Assembly (NCBI RefSeq): GCF_020564565.1
Contig: NZ_JAJCTD010000005.1
Span: 124,001 to 188,000 of the forward strand
DNA: 64,000 nt
Source of the DNA: Rhodobacter sp. Har01
Lineage (GTDB): Bacteria; Pseudomonadota; Alphaproteobacteria; Rhodobacterales; Rhodobacteraceae
Direction: 5' to 3'
The position numbers and the translations under genes were made by a program. The notes under the pieces are model-generated. The model saw only the letters and a program-made list of their open reading frames with translations, did no database searches and was not told the DNA's origin. Below are positions 1-7,172 of this stretch, in pieces. Positions within the stretch are counted from its first letter, which is position 1; the number at the start of each line of letters is the position of its first letter.

Positions 1-183
1 CATCAACATCTCGCGTTCGTCGCGGTCGGCACGGAACACGGCGGCGTCCTCAAAGGGCGACCACCAGACCCACATCTTGCCGTGCGCTTTCAACGCTTCG
101 TGGCCCCAGGGGTGGGCGAGAGCAACCTCGGGCAGGTCCAGCGCCAGGGCAAAGGCCTTGAGCGTGGGCCAGTCGCGGATCAT
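1..183 (-). CDS. MmcQ/YjbR family protein, N-terminal fragment
   Basis: The gene is cut by the left edge of the window, so only the first 61 residues are visible. It starts at an ATG one base after the polA stop codon and is probably the downstream gene of the polA transcript. The visible part contains HPWGHEALKAHGKMWVWW, the typical N-terminal pattern of MmcQ/YjbR (DUF419) proteins, which are small CyaY-like-fold proteins of about 115 to 120 residues with a proposed DNA-binding role. No experimentally firm function is known to me for the family. The assignment is by motif pattern only. Confidence 0.75.
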   Translation of the reverse strand, partial: MIRDWPTLKAFALALDLPEVALAHPWGHEALKAHGKMWVWWSPFEDAAVFRADRDEREMLM

Positions 184-184
184 C

Positions 185-2986
185 TCAATGCGCCTCGGCC
201 CAGCTGCGGCCCTTGCCGGCATCGACCACCAGCGGGACCTTCAGGGGTACGATGGGGTGGTTGGCCTGTTCCATGGTCTTGCGGGCGGCCGTGATCAGGG
301 CGTCGGAGGCGTCTTCGTCGACCTCGAACAGCAACTCGTCATGCACTTGCAGCAGCATCGTTGCCGGCAGGCCTTCGATCGCTGCGGGCATCCGGATCAT
401 GGCGCGGCGGATGATGTCGGCCGCGGTGCCCTGGATCGGCGCGTTGATCGCGGCGCGCTTGGCAAAGCCGGCGCCGGGGCCCTTGGCGTTGATCTCGGGG
501 GTGTGGATCTTGCGGCCGAACAGGGTCTGCACGAAGCCGTTTTCCTGCGCGAACCTGACGGTTTCGGACATGTATTCCCGGATGCCCGGGAAGCGTTCGA
601 AATAGCGGTCGATGAAGCCCTGCGCCTCGGCCCGCGGGATGCGCAGGTTGCGCGCCAGGCCGAAGCCCGAGATGCCGTAGATCACGCCGAAGTTGATCGC
701 CTTGGCGCGGCGGCGGATGTCCGGCGTCATCTGGTCCAGTGGCACGTTGAACATCTCGGACGCGGTCAGCGCGTGGATATCCAGCCCGTCGCGGAACGCC
801 TGTTGCAGCGACGGGATGTCGGCCATGTGTGCGAGGATGCGCAGTTCGATCTGGGAGTAGTCGAGCGATACCAGCACCCGGCCCTTCGGCGCCACGAAGG
901 CCTCGCGGATGCGGCGGCCCTCCTCGGTGCGGACCGGGATGTTCTGCAGGTTCGGGTCGGTCGAGGCGAGCCGGCCGGTGTTCGCCCCGGCGATGCTGTA
1001 AGAGGTATGGACGCGGCCCGTCTCGGGGTTGATCGCCAGTTGCAGGGCATCGGTATAGGTCGATTTCAGCTTTGAAATCTGCCGCCAGTCCAGCACCTTG
1101 GCCGCCAGCCGGGCGCCCTGCGGGTGGCTGTCTTCCAGCGTGGTGATGTCTTCCAGGATGTCGGCGCCGGTGGTATAGGCGCCGGTCTTGCCCTTCTCGC
1201 CGCCCGGCACTGCCAACCGGTCGAACAGGATCTCGCCCAGTTGCTTGGGCGAACCGACGTTGAACGGCTGGCCGGCCAGGGCGTGGATCTCGTCCTCATA
1301 CTGCGCCAGCTTCTGGGCAAAGGCGTTCGACATCCGCGAAAGCGTGTCGCGGTCGACGATGATGCCCGCCATCTCCATCTCCGCCAGCACGGTCACCAGC
1401 GGGCGTTCCAGCGTCTCGTAGACGGTGGTGACCCGGGCACGGTGCAGTTGCGGCTTCAGGTGCTGCCACAGGCGCAGCGTCACGTCGGCATCCTCGGCGG
1501 CGTATTTCACCGCGTCGTCGATGGTGACCCGGTCGAAGGTGACCTGCGCCTTGCCGCTGCCCAGAAGCGGCTTGATCGGGATCGGGACGTGGCCAAGGTG
1601 GCGTTCCGACAACTCGTCCATGCCGTGGTTGTTCAGGCCTGACGACAGCGCATAGCTCATCAGCATGGTGTCGTCGAAGGGGGTGATGCGGATGCCGTGG
1701 CGGGCGAAGATCTTCCAGTCATACTTCATGTTCTGGCCGATCTTCAGGATCGCGGGGTCTTCCAGAACCGGTTTCAGGGCCTTGAGGGTTTCGCCCAGGT
1801 CAAGCTGGCCCTCGACCAGCGCCGAGGCGCCGAAGAGATCGCCGCCCCCCTGGGTATGACCCAGCGGAATATACGCCGCCTGCCCGGGATCGACCGAAAG
1901 CGAGATGCCCACCAACTCGGCGCGCATCTCGTCCAGGCTGGTGGTCTCGGTGTCGACGGCCACATGGCCGACCTCGCGGATGCGGGCGATCCATTGCGCA
2001 AGGGTGCCGGCATCGCGGATGGCGACATAGGCCGCATGGTCAAAGGGCAGGCGGTCCTCGACCTGCGGCGTCTCGGGGCGGGCTTCGATCACCGGCGCGG
2101 CGACCTTCAGCCGCTCCGACACCCGGCGGGCAAGGTTGCGGAACTCCATCTCGGCGAGGAACTTCATCAGGGTGTCCGGGTCGGGCCCGGCAACCTCCAA
2201 CTCGTCCAGCGTGACCGGGACCGGCGCCTGATCGTCCAGCGAGACCAGTTGCTTGGAAATTCGGATCAGATCGGCGTTGCTCTCCAGCGCCTCGCGCCGC
2301 TTGGGCTGCTTGATCTCGGCGGTGCGGGCCAGCAGGCCTTCGAGGCTGCCGAATTCGCTGATCAGCAGGGCTGCCGTCTTCAGCCCGATCCCGGGGGCGC
2401 CGGGCACGTTGTCGGTGCTGTCGCCCGCCAGGGCCTGCACGTCGACCACCTTGTCGGGCGTCACGCCGAACTTTTCCATCACCTCGTCGGGGCCGATGGG
2501 GCGGTTCTTCATCGGGTCGTGCATGTCGACGCCGGGGCGGACCAGCTGCATCAGGTCCTTGTCCGACGAGACGATGGTGCAGCTTCCCCCCGCCTCGACC
2601 GCCTGCCGGGCCAGCGTGGCGATCACGTCGTCGGCCTCATAATCCGGCACCTCGATGCAGGCCACGTTGAAGGCACGGGTGGCGTCGCGGGTCAGCGGGA
2701 ACTGCGGGCGCAGGTCTTCCGGCGGCTCGGGGCGGTGGGCCTTGTAGGGCGCATAGATGCGGTTGCGAAAGGTCTTCGACGAATGGTCGAAGACCACGGC
2801 GATGTGGGTGGCGCCGGTGCCCTTTTCGCGGGTGATCTCGCCCCACAGGATCGACGCAAAGCCGGCCACCGCGCCGACCGGCAGCCCGTCGGACCGGGTC
2901 AGCGGCGGCAGGGCATGGTAGGCCCGGAAGATGTAGGCCGAGCCGTCGATCAGATGCAGGTGGTGGCCCTTGCCGAAACTCGTCAT
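185..2986 (-). CDS. polA: DNA polymerase I
   Basis: Repair and Okazaki-fragment maturation polymerase, 933 aa, the usual length. The start chosen is the ATG at 2986, preceded by AAGGGGACAAGG; an in-frame extension upstream (to 3046) has no such site. The 5'-3' nuclease domain (about residues 1-300) begins with LHLIDGSAYIFRAYHALP and contains GDSTDNVPGAPGIGLKTAA. The 3'-5' exonuclease domain (about 335-530) retains the metal-binding DTET near residue 344 and YAAEDADVTLRL, so proofreading should be intact. In the polymerase domain, motif A (LDYSQIELRIL, near 707), the O-helix (RRRAKAINFGVIYG, near 765) and motif C (VHDELLFEV, near 882) are all present. It is divergent from the cupin gene and followed at once by the MmcQ/YjbR gene. 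Confidence 0.98.
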   Translation of the reverse strand: MTSFGKGHHLHLIDGSAYIFRAYHALPPLTRSDGLPVGAVAGFASILWGEITREKGTGATHIAVVFDHSSKTFRNRIYAPYKAHRPEPPEDLRPQFPLTRDATRAFNVACIEVPDYEADDVIATLARQAVEAGGSCTIVSSDKDLMQLVRPGVDMHDPMKNRPIGPDEVMEKFGVTPDKVVDVQALAGDSTDNVPGAPGIGLKTAALLISEFGSLEGLLARTAEIKQPKRREALESNADLIRISKQLVSLDDQAPVPVTLDELEVAGPDPDTLMKFLAEMEFRNLARRVSERLKVAAPVIEARPETPQVEDRLPFDHAAYVAIRDAGTLAQWIARIREVGHVAVDTETTSLDEMRAELVGISLSVDPGQAAYIPLGHTQGGGDLFGASALVEGQLDLGETLKALKPVLEDPAILKIGQNMKYDWKIFARHGIRITPFDDTMLMSYALSSGLNNHGMDELSERHLGHVPIPIKPLLGSGKAQVTFDRVTIDDAVKYAAEDADVTLRLWQHLKPQLHRARVTTVYETLERPLVTVLAEMEMAGIIVDRDTLSRMSNAFAQKLAQYEDEIHALAGQPFNVGSPKQLGEILFDRLAVPGGEKGKTGAYTTGADILEDITTLEDSHPQGARLAAKVLDWRQISKLKSTYTDALQLAINPETGRVHTSYSIAGANTGRLASTDPNLQNIPVRTEEGRRIREAFVAPKGRVLVSLDYSQIELRILAHMADIPSLQQAFRDGLDIHALTASEMFNVPLDQMTPDIRRRAKAINFGVIYGISGFGLARNLRIPRAEAQGFIDRYFERFPGIREYMSETVRFAQENGFVQTLFGRKIHTPEINAKGPGAGFAKRAAINAPIQGTAADIIRRAMIRMPAAIEGLPATMLLQVHDELLFEVDEDASDALITAARKTMEQANHPIVPLKVPLVVDAGKGRSWAEAH

Positions 2987-3139
2987 CCTTGTCCCCTTTG
3001 GCGCCGAACGCACCGCCTTTTGATGCCATCTTTGCCAGGCCGCCAACAGTCTTCGGTCGCGTCTTGCCGCAGAAATCCGCCCCGTCTCGGCGGCTATATG
3101 CTATGTCTGTGATATCGCTTCCAGCAAAGGGGCACGAAA

Positions 3140-3613
3140 ATGAAGGGCATTGCACAAGAGCGCCCGCCCGCCGCCGTCCGGCAAGGTGAATCGCTGACCG
3201 GGCGGTCCTTCGGATTTCTGAACGGCACCTTCGATCTCAAGGTGTCTGGCGCCGACACCGGGGGCGGCCTTTGCGTCTATGACACCGCGCGCAGTGAGCC
3301 GGGCGGCCCGCCGATGCATGTTCATGCGGCGCAGGACGAATGGTTCCTGGTGACAGAGGGTGCGTTCGACATTCGCGTCGGCGATATCACGCATCACCTT
3401 GGACCGGGCGATTCCGTGCTTGGCCCTCGTGGGGTGCCGCACGCCTTTCGCAATACCAGCCGGACCGGGCGCATCCTCGTCGTCTTTCAGCCGGCAGGAA
3501 CGATGGAGGCCTTCTTCGACCAGGGCAGCGCGCTTGGTCCGCTGACGCCGGCCGCCTTTGCCGAACTGTCCAGCCGTCACGGCATGACCGTGGTCGGCCC
3601 GCCGCTGACCTAG
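3140..3613 (+). CDS. Cupin domain-containing protein
   Basis: A 157-residue single-domain cupin, probably cytoplasmic, with no signal peptide. The first cupin motif is visible as [11 protein letters not shown] with His60, His62 and Glu67 as likely metal ligands, and His101 in VPHAF supplies the second-motif histidine. The consensus positions suggest a metal-binding beta barrel, but the substrate cannot be read from the sequence; relatives include quercetinase-like and small-molecule-binding cupins. The ATG is preceded by an AAAGGGGC stretch. The gene is divergent from polA and its stop codon overlaps the stop of the opposing zinc-finger gene by 4 nt. Confidence 0.85.
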   Translation: MKGIAQERPPAAVRQGESLTGRSFGFLNGTFDLKVSGADTGGGLCVYDTARSEPGGPPMHVHAAQDEWFLVTEGAFDIRVGDITHHLGPGDSVLGPRGVPHAFRNTSRTGRILVVFQPAGTMEAFFDQGSALGPLTPAAFAELSSRHGMTVVGPPLT

Positions 3614-3795
3614 TGGTTGGCTGACGCGTGGTCGCGGTCGATCACGAAGCGGCGGTCGCAGTAGCCGCATTCCACCCAGCCGCGGTCTTCCGGGATCACC
3701 AGCCAGACCCGCGGATGCCCCAGCGCGCCCTCACCGCCGTCGCAGGCCACTTTCCAGGTGGTGACGACCTTGGTCTCGGGGGCGGGTACGGGCAT
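3610..3795 (-). CDS. Zinc-finger domain-containing protein (zf-CHCC type)
   Basis: A 61-residue protein with the Cys19, His27, Cys43, Cys46 arrangement (final part [10 protein letters not shown]) of the zf-CHCC family, which is related to the zinc-binding complex I subunit NDUFS6. Small proteins like this are conserved in alphaproteobacteria and are candidates for a complex I accessory role; that role is inferred from the family. It lies downstream of hydroxypyruvate isomerase on the same strand (68 bp gap) and its 3' end overlaps the cupin gene tail to tail. Confidence 0.85.
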   Translation of the reverse strand: MPVPAPETKVVTTWKVACDGGEGALGHPRVWLVIPEDRGWVECGYCDRRFVIDRDHASANH

Positions 3796-3863
3796 GTCGA
3801 TTGGTCCTTGCTGCAGTCGTGATGCCGCATTCTACGGATACGCCGCCCGGCGGCAAGGGTCGG

Positions 3864-4637
3864 TCACGCCCCGATCAGGGCGCTGCGCGACTTCAGGGCG
3901 TTCAGCCAGAACAGCCCCTGTGCGGTGCCCTTGGCCGGCACGTATTCCGCGGCGATCCAGACGTCGTCCAGCTTGTCTACCTCGTCGCACAGGGCGGGCA
4001 GGGAAAAGCCGCCGCCGCCGGGCTCGTTGCGGCCGGGAAAGCCGGCGATCTGGACGTGGTTCACCCGGTGTCGATGCGTGGCCCAGACCAGGCTGGCGTC
4101 GCCATGCAGACGAGCGGCGTGCCAGAGGTCGAACTGCAACCCCACCCGATCATGCGCCAGGTCGTCCAGGATGCGGGCGGCCTGATCGTAGTCGTTCAGG
4201 AAGTAGCCCGGCATGTCGTCGGGGTTCAGCGGCTCGATCGTCAGGCGCAGAGCGGGGGCCTGGGCGGCCGCCCAGGCCAGGTTCTCGACATAGGTCGCCT
4301 CGGCCTGCGGCCCCTTGGCCACCCCGGCCATGACGTGAACACACCCCGCCCCAAGCCGGATGGCATAATCGGCGGCGCGCAGAAAGCCGTCGCGGAAATG
4401 GCCCACATCATCGGGCCGGGCCGCAAAACCGCGGTCGCCCGAAATCCAGTTGCCGGGTGGCGTGTTGATCAGCGCCAGGGGAACACCCGCCAGCGCCTTT
4501 TCCCAGTCGGCCACCGGGTGGTCATAGGGAAACAGCACCTCGACCCCGTCAAAGCCGGTGCGCGCGGCCCAGTCGGGCCGGTCCAGCATGGGGACCTCGG
4601 TGAAGAGAAAGGTCAGGTTGGCGGCGAAACGGGGCAT
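3864..4637 (-). CDS. hyi: Hydroxypyruvate isomerase family TIM-barrel protein
   Basis: 257 aa, the normal length for Hyi, which interconverts hydroxypyruvate and tartronate semialdehyde in glyoxylate metabolism. Likely catalytic or metal-binding positions are Glu135 (LTIEPLNPDDMPGYFL), Asp170 and His173 (GLQFDLWHA), His194 (VNHVQIAGFPGRNEP) and Glu231 (WIAAEYVP), all in the expected order of the xylose-isomerase-like barrel. It sits 9 nt after the DUF1285 gene and is probably co-transcribed with it. The glycolate oxidase genes glcDEF about 10 kb away feed the same pathway, which supports the assignment. Other sugar isomerase/epimerase activities of this fold cannot be excluded. Confidence 0.85.
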   Translation of the reverse strand: MPRFAANLTFLFTEVPMLDRPDWAARTGFDGVEVLFPYDHPVADWEKALAGVPLALINTPPGNWISGDRGFAARPDDVGHFRDGFLRAADYAIRLGAGCVHVMAGVAKGPQAEATYVENLAWAAAQAPALRLTIEPLNPDDMPGYFLNDYDQAARILDDLAHDRVGLQFDLWHAARLHGDASLVWATHRHRVNHVQIAGFPGRNEPGGGGFSLPALCDEVDKLDDVWIAAEYVPAKGTAQGLFWLNALKSRSALIGA

Positions 4638-4646
4638 TCGGTCTTT

Positions 4647-5219
4647 TCAGGGCAGGTCGGACGAAGGGATCACCGGAAAGAACGCGCCCTGTGACCAGAG
4701 GCCGAACCAGCTAGCCCCCTCATGCGGCTCGTGGCAACCCAATTCGATCAGCCGGTAAAACGATTTCCGGTCGATCAGGGCCCAGAGGTTGGCGCGGATC
4801 AGCACATAGGGCGACGGCTCGCCGTCTTCCGCACGCTCGACCCGGATCGGGTGGTCGGGGCCGGCAACGGCCTCATCCTCGGTCTTGGTGACGAAGGTCA
4901 GGCGCTGGTTGCGGCCCGCACCTTCGGCGGTGAAGTCCACCGCCAGCAGGGGGGCGCCATCGACCCGGATGCCGACCTTCTCGACCGGTGTCACCAGGAA
5001 ATACCGGTCCCCCTCGCGCTTGAGGATCGACGAGAACAGCATGACCAGCGGTGCGCGGCCAATCGGCGTGCCCAGATAGTACCATGTCCCGTCGCGCGCG
5101 ATGCGGATGTCCAGATCGCCGCAGAACGGCGGGTTCCACAGATGCACCGGCGGCGGCCCCTTGGCGCCGGCGGCCTTCACGGATGCGACCAGTCCATCGG
5201 CCGAGGGTTTCACGATCAT
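4647..5219 (-). CDS. DUF1285 domain-containing protein
   Basis: About 190 aa, with the DUF1285 pattern VHLWNPPFCGDLDIRIARDG near the N-terminus and GRAPLVMLFSSIL following. Family members have known structures but no assigned biochemical role. The start is uncertain: an ATG at 5219 is used here, while a TTG at 5228 lies 4 nt after GGAAAGG and is a plausible alternative that adds three residues. It is the first gene of a probable three-gene transcript with hyi and the zinc-finger gene, and is divergent from the moxR operon. Confidence 0.85.
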   Translation of the reverse strand: MIVKPSADGLVASVKAAGAKGPPPVHLWNPPFCGDLDIRIARDGTWYYLGTPIGRAPLVMLFSSILKREGDRYFLVTPVEKVGIRVDGAPLLAVDFTAEGAGRNQRLTFVTKTEDEAVAGPDHPIRVERAEDGEPSPYVLIRANLWALIDRKSFYRLIELGCHEPHEGASWFGLWSQGAFFPVIPSSDLP

Positions 5220-5243
5220 TTGTGTCAAGTCGCCTTTCCGGGT

Positions 5244-5272
5244 TTGCGGACGCAGGGGCTTTTCGGTCTAAT
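5244..5272 (+). promoter_or_regulatory. Candidate sigma70-type promoter of the moxR operon
   Basis: TTGCGG at 5244-5249 and TCTAAT at 5267-5272 are separated by 17 bp and lie about 30 bp ahead of the moxR start. The match is by eye; no transcription start is known. Confidence 0.45.
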
Positions 5273-5304
5273 GTCTAGAATACAGGGATCAAGGGAGCCA
5301 TGCC

Positions 5305-6309
5305 ATGGCCGGAACCGACGCGCTTGTGGCCGAAATCGAAAGCCTGGGCGGCAGGCTCAGCGAGGCCAAGGCCAGCATCGACCGGCGCTTCATCGGCCAG
5401 GGCAAGGTGGTCGATCTGGTGCTGGCCAGCATGCTCTGCGGAGGCCACGCGCTGCTGGTCGGCCTGCCGGGCCTGGGCAAGACGCGGCTGGTCGATACGC
5501 TGGGCACGGTCATGGGCCTCAAGGCCAACCGGGTGCAGTTCACCCCCGACCTGATGCCGGCCGACATTCTGGGGTCGGAAGTGCTGGAAACCGCCGCCGA
5601 CGGCAGCCGCGCCTTTCGGTTTCTCGAAGGCCCGGTGTTCTGTCAGCTTCTGATGGCGGATGAAATCAACCGCGCCAGCCCGCGCACGCAATCGGCCCTG
5701 CTGCAGGCGATGCAGGAGAAAGAGGTCACCATCGCCGGCCAGCACCGCCCGCTGGGCAAGCCGTTCCACGTCTTGGCCACCCAGAACCCGATCGAGCAGG
5801 AAGGGACCTATCCGCTGCCCGAGGCGCAGCTTGACCGCTTCCTGGTGCAGGTCGACGTCGACTATCCCACCCGGGCGGTCGAGCGCGACATCCTGATTGC
5901 CACCACCGGCGCGGAAGAGGCCGCCAGCCATCAGGTCTTCACCGCAGAAACCCTGCAGGCCGCGCAATCCGTGGTGCGGCGGATGCCGGTCGGCGACAAG
6001 GTGGTCGAGGCGATCCTGGACCTTGTCCGCGCCTGCCGCCCTGGCGAGCCGGAGGGCCGCGACCTTTCGGACAGCCTGTCCTGGGGCCCCGGCCCGCGCG
6101 CGGCGCAGGCGCTGATGCTGACGGTGCGGGCGCGGGCGCTGCTGCAGGGCCGCCTTGCACCCTCGACCGAAGACGTGGCGGCGCTGGCGCTGGCGACGCT
6201 GGAACACCGCATGGCGCTGTCCTTTGCGGCCCGCGCCCGAGGCGAAACGCTGGCCGGGATCATCAGCCGCGTGACCGCCCGCACCCTGGGGCTTGAGGCG
6301 GCGGCGTGA
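5305..6309 (+). CDS. MoxR family AAA+ ATPase
   Basis: 334 aa, a typical MoxR length. Walker A is GLPGLGKTR near residues 53-61 and Walker B is LLMADEINRASPRTQSALLQ near 113-132, followed by the MoxR-typical ATQNPIEQEGTYPLPEAQLD. MoxR proteins act as chaperone-like ATPases that activate or assemble partners carrying VWA or DUF58 domains. The start at 5305 is about 8 nt after AAGGGAG; an overlapping out-of-frame ATG at 5300 is ignored. The stop overlaps the DUF58 start by 4 nt, which points to translational coupling with its expected partner. Confidence 0.95.
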   Translation: MAGTDALVAEIESLGGRLSEAKASIDRRFIGQGKVVDLVLASMLCGGHALLVGLPGLGKTRLVDTLGTVMGLKANRVQFTPDLMPADILGSEVLETAADGSRAFRFLEGPVFCQLLMADEINRASPRTQSALLQAMQEKEVTIAGQHRPLGKPFHVLATQNPIEQEGTYPLPEAQLDRFLVQVDVDYPTRAVERDILIATTGAEEAASHQVFTAETLQAAQSVVRRMPVGDKVVEAILDLVRACRPGEPEGRDLSDSLSWGPGPRAAQALMLTVRARALLQGRLAPSTEDVAALALATLEHRMALSFAARARGETLAGIISRVTARTLGLEAAA

Positions 6310-7172
6310 CGCTTGATCTCAGATCGCGCGCCGAGGCGCTGGGGCAGACGCTGCCCCCGCTTCTGGCGCAGGCCGAGATGCTGGCCGCGACCGTGATGCT
6401 GGGCGAACACGGCCGGCGGCGCGCGGGTCTGGGCGATGAGTTCTGGCAATACCGCCCGGCGCATGGAGGTGACAGCGCGCGTATGATCGACTGGCGCCGA
6501 AGCGCCCGGTCGGATGCGCATTACGTCCGCGAACGCGAATGGCAGGCGGCGCAGTCGGTCACGCTCTGGGTCGATCCGTCGAAAAGCATGGCCTTCACCG
6601 GCGACAAGGCCCGCGCCCCCAAGGCCGACCGGGCGCGTCTGCTCGCCCTTGCCCTGGCGGTGCTGCTGCTGAAGGGCGGCGAACGGGTGGGGCTGGCGGG
6701 AATTGCGCCCCCGCGCGGCGGGCGCAGCCAGATCGTGCGGCTGGCAGCCCGGCTGGCGGGCATCAAGGACGGCGGCGACTATGGCGCGCCCCAGGTGGAG
6801 GGCATGGTCGGCCACGGCCGCGCGGTGTTCCTGTCCGATTTCCTGGGTCCGTTGGACGGCGTCGAGACGGCGCTGGCCCGGGCGGCGGACCGCGGCGTGA
6901 AGGGCGCCCTGTTGCAGGTGCTGGACCCGGCGGAAGAGGAATTTCCCTTCGACGGCCGGACGATCTTTGAATCGATGGGCGGCAGCCTGAGGCACGAAAC
7001 CCAGCAGGCCGGGGAACTTCGCGCCCGCTATCTGGCCCGGCTGGCCGAACGCAAGGACCGCCTTGCCGCGCTGGCCCGCGCCGTGGGCTGGCATTTCAGC
7101 ACCCACCACACCGGCGCCCCGGCGCAATCGGCGCTCTTGTGGCTCTATCGGGCGCTTGAGGGTGGGCGATAG
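6306..7172 (+). CDS. DUF58 domain-containing protein
   Basis: 288 aa, cytoplasmic. The DUF58 core DEFWQYRPAHGGDSARMIDW begins near residue 44, and the VWA-like continuation TLWVDPSKSMAFTG follows near residue 90, with the metal-site-like D-x-S-x-S altered to DPSKS. DUF58 proteins are regular companions of MoxR ATPases. It overlaps moxR by 4 nt and the next gene starts directly after its stop codon, so the four genes from 5305 to 12028 form one tight operon. Confidence 0.92.
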   Translation: MTLDLRSRAEALGQTLPPLLAQAEMLAATVMLGEHGRRRAGLGDEFWQYRPAHGGDSARMIDWRRSARSDAHYVREREWQAAQSVTLWVDPSKSMAFTGDKARAPKADRARLLALALAVLLLKGGERVGLAGIAPPRGGRSQIVRLAARLAGIKDGGDYGAPQVEGMVGHGRAVFLSDFLGPLDGVETALARAADRGVKGALLQVLDPAEEEFPFDGRTIFESMGGSLRHETQQAGELRARYLARLAERKDRLAALARAVGWHFSTHHTGAPAQSALLWLYRALEGGR